Part shown: positions 63,550 through 64,000 of the stretch, in pieces
How positions within the stretch are numbered: the first letter of the stretch is position 1
Layout of the letters: each line of letters opens with the position of its first letter
DNA from: Psychrobacter aestuarii
Lineage (GTDB): Bacteria; Pseudomonadota; Gammaproteobacteria; Pseudomonadales; Moraxellaceae
DNA: 64,000 nt
Direction of reading: 5' to 3'
Assembly (NCBI RefSeq): GCF_904846035.1
Contig: NZ_CAJGYT010000001.1
Span: forward strand, 186,001 to 250,000
The notes under the pieces: generated by a model
The model's input: the letters and a program-made list of their open reading frames with translations, nothing else
What the model was told of the DNA's origin: nothing
Databases searched by the model: none
Made by a program: the position numbers and the translations under genes

Positions 63550-64000
63550 TCATCATGTATTGAACGCGCATGGCAAGGACATTAGCCATGACGATACGTG
63601 GCTGGCGCTTGAGACGCCTAACCTGCCTGATGGTGTTGCTTTATCAACTGTATCTTTGATTGAGCTGCTAAACCGTCAAGAAAAACAAAGCGTTTTGGTA
63701 CCGCTTGCCGATATGCTAAATGCCAACGGTCAGCTGGGCAATGGTCTGTTAGAGCAAATCTACAGCCTGCTCAAAGAGCACACCAGCCGTCTTGGCGTAT
63801 GGATTACTGCCAACACCGATGCCGATGCGCTTGCAGACATGACTGACTTTTTGCTAGCGCAAGATTTGATTGTGCTGCATGTCCCAAGCTTTGTAGACGG
63901 GCGCGGCTTTAGCTTTGCTGAGACCTTGCGTCAGCTCGGTTATACTGGCGAGATTCGCATTGCAGGGGCGTTTGGTCGCGACCAAATCCCTTACCTATTG
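63542..64000 (+). CDS. DUF934 family protein (partial, runs off the window)
   Basis: The reading frame is open from ATG 63542 to the window end (153 codons). It matches DUF934, whose members accompany sulfite/nitrite reductase and cysH genes: LIVLHVPSFVDGRGFSFAET and LRQLGYTGEIRIAGAFGRDQ are the typical motifs. Function is unknown, probably an accessory of the reductase. AAGGAG lies eight bases before the ATG inside cysI, and the eight-base overlap shows translational coupling. The C-terminus lies outside the window. Confidence 0.88.
   Translation, partial: MANHHVLNAHGKDISHDDTWLALETPNLPDGVALSTVSLIELLNRQEKQSVLVPLADMLNANGQLGNGLLEQIYSLLKEHTSRLGVWITANTDADALADMTDFLLAQDLIVLHVPSFVDGRGFSFAETLRQLGYTGEIRIAGAFGRDQIPYLL

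Overview
The window looks like the chromosome of a gammaproteobacterium of the family Moraxellaceae, most probably Psychrobacter. This rests on the mid-40s to 50 percent GC feel, gene content (two-subunit bacterioferritin with Bfd, single-chain ATP sulfurylase with a CysI-type reductase, DUF3100 and DUF819 carriers) and protein flavour. It is inference, with no database search behind it. I see no rRNA, tRNA, insertion sequence or CRISPR array.

Layout. (1) 73-7948: a catabolic and uptake neighbourhood with a Rid protein, a DUF1028 protein, a LysR regulator, an M20 deacylase, an amino-acid ABC transporter whose permease and ATPase are fused in one chain, a class II aldolase (opposite strand), a lipoprotein solute-binding protein and a PhyH-type dioxygenase. 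(2) 8174-11122: an MDR oxidoreductase and a glutathione S-transferase, divergent from a LysR gene. (3) 11289-17270: a second LysR gene facing a four-gene minus-strand operon of a hydroxyisobutyrate-type dehydrogenase, an aldehyde dehydrogenase, an M20 amidohydrolase and a DUF3100 carrier. (4) 17608-20057: an orphan NADAR protein (family of DarT1 antitoxins), a small lipoprotein and an MtfA-like peptidase.

(5) 20250-34982 is the outstanding part: a retron-like locus. A 0.4-kb non-coding segment bounded by two oppositely oriented terminators holds a long msd-like stem and short msr-like hairpins. It is followed by four large co-directional genes: a helical-repeat protein with a BRCT domain (1103 aa), a giant propeller plus HEAT-repeat protein (2426 aa), a winged-helix/SWIM zinc-finger protein (685 aa) and a reverse transcriptase with the retron NAxxH and VTG motifs and a YADD active site (445 aa). 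The gene set matches what I recall as type XIII retrons (ARM/HEAT, WH-SWIM, RT), a poorly studied defence type.

(6) 34962-39763: a GDSL esterase, then an Anbu operon (circularly permuted ATP-grasp fused to alpha-E, transglutaminase, Anbu proteasome-like peptidase). (7) 39797-52217: a UvrA-like ABC ATPase, a WG-repeat secreted protein, a DUF819 carrier, a DEAD-box helicase with a long structured leader, a DUF1176 protein, a YghU-type GST and an MFS exporter. (8) 52306-53928: two complementary bacterioferritin subunits and bacterioferritin-associated ferredoxin with a Fur-box-like site. (9) 54188-64000: sulfate assimilation, with two tandem sulfate-binding lipoproteins, CysT, CysW, a short CysA, a small lipoprotein, ATP sulfurylase, sulfite reductase and a DUF934 protein cut by the window end.
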